A DNA stretch of 64,000 nt from Sphingobacterium allocomposti (GTDB lineage: Bacteria; Bacteroidota; Bacteroidia; Sphingobacteriales; Sphingobacteriaceae). Below the pieces are notes generated by a model. The model was not told the DNA's origin. It did no database searches and saw only the letters and a program-made list of their open reading frames with translations. Made by a program: the position numbers and the translations under genes. This document shows positions 61,883 to 64,000 of the stretch, piece after piece (within the stretch, counting starts at the first letter, position 1; every line of letters starts with the position of its first letter). The DNA lies in the NCBI RefSeq assembly GCF_008124885.1, contig NZ_VNHX01000004.1, forward strand, positions 167,704-231,703, given 5' to 3'.

Positions 61883-62596
61883 ATGGCGAATTACATTTTT
61901 CACGCGGCAGGTTCAAGAGGGGATGCGAACCACGGTTGGCTCCACTCCAAACATACATTTAGCTTTGCGAACTATTTTGATCCCGAACGTATGCATTTCG
62001 GTGCACTGCGGGTACTGAACGACGACCGCGTTGCAGGAGGAATGGGCTTTGGTGCGCATCTGCACGACAATATGGAGATCATCTCGATCCCGCTTGAGGG
62101 CGATCTGGAGCACAAAGACAGCATGGGTACAACGGCCGTGATCAGGCATGGCGACATCCAGGTGATGAGCGCCGGAACCGGAGTAACGCACAGCGAGTAC
62201 AACAAGAATGCGGATCAGGAGGTCAAATTTCTGCAGATATGGGTCATTCCGAACAAACGGAACGTCGAACCCCGATACGACCAGATATCGCTGAATCCGG
62301 CCGATAGAATAAACAAAATCCAGGAGATTCTTGCGCCCGAACCGCAGGAGGGAAAGATCTGGATTTACCAGGATGCTTGGTTTAGTTTAGGTAAGTTCGA
62401 CGAAGGTGTTGAGGAAACGTACGCCTTCAGGGGTAAGGGAACAGGCTTATACGTTTTTAACTTGCATGGAAAGATAACTGTCGATGGTCGCGAGCTGTAC
62501 GATAGAGACGGCCTCGGTGTGACGGACGCCAACGCGGTACATATCAAAGCAGAGCGGGATGCAGAATTCCTGTTGATGGAAGTGGCAATGCTATAA
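61883..62596 (+). CDS. Pirin-family protein
   Basis: The 237-residue double cupin has the pirin metal site HLHDNMEIISIPLEGDLEH near residue 56 and TGVTHSEYN near 100, as in quercetin 2,3-dioxygenase-type pirins. The HSKHTFSFANYFDP N-terminal block is typical. Pirins are linked to oxidative stress or quercetin cleavage. The gene is preceded by a 125-base gap and followed by its own terminator, so it is probably expressed alone. Confidence 0.92.
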   Translation: MANYIFHAAGSRGDANHGWLHSKHTFSFANYFDPERMHFGALRVLNDDRVAGGMGFGAHLHDNMEIISIPLEGDLEHKDSMGTTAVIRHGDIQVMSAGTGVTHSEYNKNADQEVKFLQIWVIPNKRNVEPRYDQISLNPADRINKIQEILAPEPQEGKIWIYQDAWFSLGKFDEGVEETYAFRGKGTGLYVFNLHGKITVDGRELYDRDGLGVTDANAVHIKAERDAEFLLMEVAML

Positions 62597-62624
62597 ACTT
62601 TTGACCCGCGGCGGGGATAGAAGG

Positions 62625-62669
62625 GTGTTTCCTATGTTTGCAGCAAGCAGATGTAGGAAACACTTTTTT
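62625..62669 (+). terminator. Intrinsic terminator of the pirin gene
   Basis: GTGTTTCCTA pairs with TAGGAAACAC and is followed by six T residues. Confidence 0.88.
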
Positions 62670-62744
62670 GTGGTGTATCCCGGCTTGCCCGGGGTAATAA
62701 ACACGTCGGGCGTGGACGGCCACTGCTCATGGGTTGACCAAATA

Positions 62745-62780
62745 GAAAAGCCGTCGCATGTAGATATGCAACGGCTTTTC
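62745..62780. terminator. Bidirectional terminator between pirin and YceI genes
   Basis: GAAAAGCCGTCGCAT pairs with ATGCAACGGCTTTTC with one bulge; T-runs occur on both exits. It mainly serves the YceI gene on the minus strand. Confidence 0.82.
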
Positions 62781-62800
62781 AGCTGAAATTGGAAAAATAT

Positions 62801-63325
62801 TTAAGAGAGTACGAACTGTACTTCCGCGTGAAATTTAACTTCTTCGCTAACCATCACACCTCCGGTTTCTAAGGCTGCGTTCCAAGTCAGTCCGAAATCC
62901 TGACGGTTGATTTTTCCGTGGACGGTATAGCCGGCTTTCTGATTTCCCCAAGGATCTTTTGCGATACCTCCGAACTCTGCCGTAAAAGTAGCCGGCTTGG
63001 TCACCCCTTTGACAGTTAGGTCGCCGGACAATTTGTATTCGTCGTTGTCTACCTTTTTAATTTCCGTAGACGTGAAGGTGATGAGCGGATAGGCGGCAGC
63101 ATTGAAAAATTCCTCGCTGCGCAAATGCTGGTCGCGGGGCTCGTTTTTTGTCGTAACAGAATCTGTTCTGATTTCTACGCTTACTGTCGTTTCGGATAAA
63201 TCAGCGGAATCTCCGTCTATGGTGACGTCGAAGTCCTGAAATTGTCCTTTCACGTTAGAGATCATCATATGTTTTACCTTAAACTCAAGTTCGCTATGCG
63301 CCTTGTCTAAACTCCATTTTGCCAT
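62801..63325 (-). CDS. YceI-family lipid-binding protein
   Basis: The 174-residue beta-barrel protein starts WSLDKAHSELEFKVKHMMISNVKGQF, the standard YceI N terminus, and contains TVSVEIRTDSVTTKNEPRDQHLRSEEFFNAAAYP and DLTVKGVTKPATF. The family binds isoprenoid lipids such as ubiquinone precursors. There is no signal peptide, in contrast to many periplasmic homologues, so it should be cytosolic. It is preceded by an A/T-rich stretch and then the repeat region at 63476. Confidence 0.92.
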   Translation of the reverse strand: MAKWSLDKAHSELEFKVKHMMISNVKGQFQDFDVTIDGDSADLSETTVSVEIRTDSVTTKNEPRDQHLRSEEFFNAAAYPLITFTSTEIKKVDNDEYKLSGDLTVKGVTKPATFTAEFGGIAKDPWGNQKAGYTVHGKINRQDFGLTWNAALETGGVMVSEEVKFHAEVQFVLS

Positions 63326-63482
63326 AATTTTATTTAATCTTTTTGTTGTTTTAATAATAACAAATTTCGCTTAAAATCAGCTAGCCGATATTGATGTATG
63401 TTAAGAAATTAAATTGGAAAACCCTGTTTTTTACGTTAAGATGTTTTTGTCTCCCATATAACAGCCACCTGCGTCTGACCCT

Positions 63483-63545
63483 TCGACTACGCTCAGGGTG
63501 ACAACTCGACTACGCTCACTCTTTTGTCATGGTGAGCGTAGTCGA
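63483..63545. repeat. REP-like repeat cluster
   Basis: TCGACTACGCTCA occurs at 63483-63495 and 63506-63518 in direct order and as its complement at 63533-63545, forming a 13-bp hairpin with 14-base loop. The type (TTCGACTACGCTCAGGGTGAC) is a known scattered bacterial repeat. The stretch 63326-63583 holds no gene that I can support. Confidence 0.7.
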
Positions 63546-63583
63546 ACCACGACAAAAAGTTACTCTCTGTATACCCTCTACTT

Positions 63584-63850
63584 TTACTTCTTCCCATTCA
63601 CTCCCTTCTTCAAGGCCATAATGTCCGCCAACAAATCCTTCGCATCGCCATCAGTAGGAAGTTGCGGAACGGGTTCGCCTTTGAATGCTTTGTGCAAAAT
63701 AGCTTTTGGTAAATTGTTTATTTTTGCTTTTAGTGCCCCGGCTTGTCCCTGAACCTCCTTCGGATCGAACCCCGCCGAGCCCTTCGGTTCGAATCCTGAC
63801 CGCTGTAAATCAAAAAATCCCTCATCTTTCGAGAGGGCACTGAAAAAGCC
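63584..63850 (-). pseudogene. C-terminal remnant of a type I restriction specificity subunit (HsdS)
   Basis: A minus-strand frame of 88 codons, closed by stops at both ends (63851 and 63584), ends in LPKAILHKAFKGEP and a short acidic/basic tail, matching the C-terminal conserved region of HsdS (LPxAILxKAFxGEL). The usual 400-residue target-recognition part is missing, and the N-terminal part of this frame contains a terminator-like hairpin, so the coding homology probably begins near 63800. A tandem repeat GFEPKG-GFDPKE lies there. I read this as a decayed fragment left by a restriction locus. Confidence 0.6.
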
Positions 63851-63874
63851 TCAATTTTTTAATGAGATTTAAAG

Positions 63875-63913
63875 AAATGACTGAGTATAGGTGTTCCCTT
63901 ACTCGGTCATTTT
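63875..63913. terminator. Hairpin terminator behind the gene at the right edge
   Basis: AAATGACTGAGTA pairs with TACTCGGTCATTT (one G-T pair) around a short loop; it lies four bases behind the stop of the minus-strand gene and has T-rich exits on both strands. Confidence 0.75.
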
Positions 63914-63916
63914 TGT

Positions 63917-64000
63917 TTAAAGGGTTTCTGGAAGTTTGTTTTTTAATTGTTTTACTGAGGGTTTATTCGGGTAGGACTCTATATATGAGTTTTGAGCGTC
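63917..64000 (-). CDS. C-terminal end of a gene of unknown function (5' end outside window)
   Basis: The minus strand encodes 27 residues up to a TAA at 63917-63919, including SYPNKPSVKQLKNKLPETL, with an ordinary composition and followed by a terminator. Too little is visible to assign a family. Confidence 0.5.
   Translation of the reverse strand, partial: DAQNSYIESYPNKPSVKQLKNKLPETL

Noticed and set aside
63498..63752. Plus-strand frame of 84 codons at the right edge
   Set aside because: It crosses the REP-like hairpin and is opposite the HsdS remnant, which is the frame with real homology.
63783..63806. Sequence resembling a tRNA T arm (GGTTCGAATCC), a possible attachment site
   Set aside because: The flanking stem does not pair properly, no acceptor or anticodon arm is present, and the bases are explained by a tandem repeat within the HsdS remnant frame.

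Overview
This 64 kb window is chromosomal DNA of a Bacteroidota bacterium, most probably of the family Sphingobacteriaceae (genus not determinable by eye). Seen directly: several promoters of the Bacteroidota type (TTTG, 17-19 bases, TAnnTTTG), Bacteroidota-style lipoprotein signal peptides, Tat signals on Gfo/Idh proteins, a TonB receptor, and families largely confined to this phylum (DUF4407/DUF4342, GH144-like, S9 peptidase, DoxX). Base composition is moderate and even. No phage, integrase, transposase gene, rRNA or CRISPR array was seen.

Layout. 1-1184: end of a patatin-like phospholipase and a convergent alpha/beta hydrolase. 1274-1910: two identical tRNA-Arg(ACG) genes, each with its own promoter and terminator. 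1941-8968: housekeeping genes (adk, obg, panB, an RluA-type pseudouridine synthase, a TlpA-type thioredoxin, pyrF) and two lipoproteins. 9079-11208: a PagL-like outer-membrane lipid A deacylase and an AEC-type transporter. 11291-20668: a co-directional eight-gene block for oxidation of a sugar or glycoside (SUMF1-like protein, two Tat-exported Gfo/Idh oxidoreductases, ApbE, a TIM-barrel isomerase, an NHS-family permease, a GMC dehydrogenase and its gluconate 2-dehydrogenase subunit-3-like partner). 20690-20853: a MITE-like element. 20884-22588: acyl-ACP thioesterase, a small conserved ORF and a Gly-Leu-Pro tRNA cluster.

22825-28160: a GH144-like secreted glucanase, an OmpA lipoprotein, an AhpD-like/Crp pair and a secreted lipase. 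28287-38635: a thiamine superlocus of two operons, each led by a TPP riboswitch: thiS-thiC-tenI-thiE-thiG-thiH-thiF (de novo) and thiM-thiE-thiD-tenA-HD (salvage and coupling). 39345-42679: gpsA translationally coupled to a HAD-GT20 fusion, best read as a glucosylglycerol compatible-solute operon. 42802-49431: a GNAT, DoxX, a dipeptidyl peptidase IV-like S9 peptidase, membrane proteins and threonine aldolase. 49437-53917: an unusual set of a GshB-like ATP-grasp ligase, a QEGLA/DUF1704 metallopeptidase, an N-formylglutamate amidohydrolase and an FMN reductase. 54057-55911: an uncharacterised membrane/coiled-coil cassette (DUF4342, DUF4407, unknown). 56060-63325: TonB receptor, S1/P1-like phospholipase C, a glycosyltransferase-FKBP-aldo/keto reductase run, pirin and YceI. 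63476-64000: repeats, the C-terminal remnant of a type I restriction specificity subunit and the end of a further gene.

The most promising material for undescribed biology is the ATP-grasp/QEGLA/FGase set, the GMC-ApbE-SUMF1 sugar oxidation block, the three-gene DUF4407 cassette and the HD hydrolase inside the thiamine salvage operon. All functional calls rest on reading motifs and context by eye; no database search was possible.
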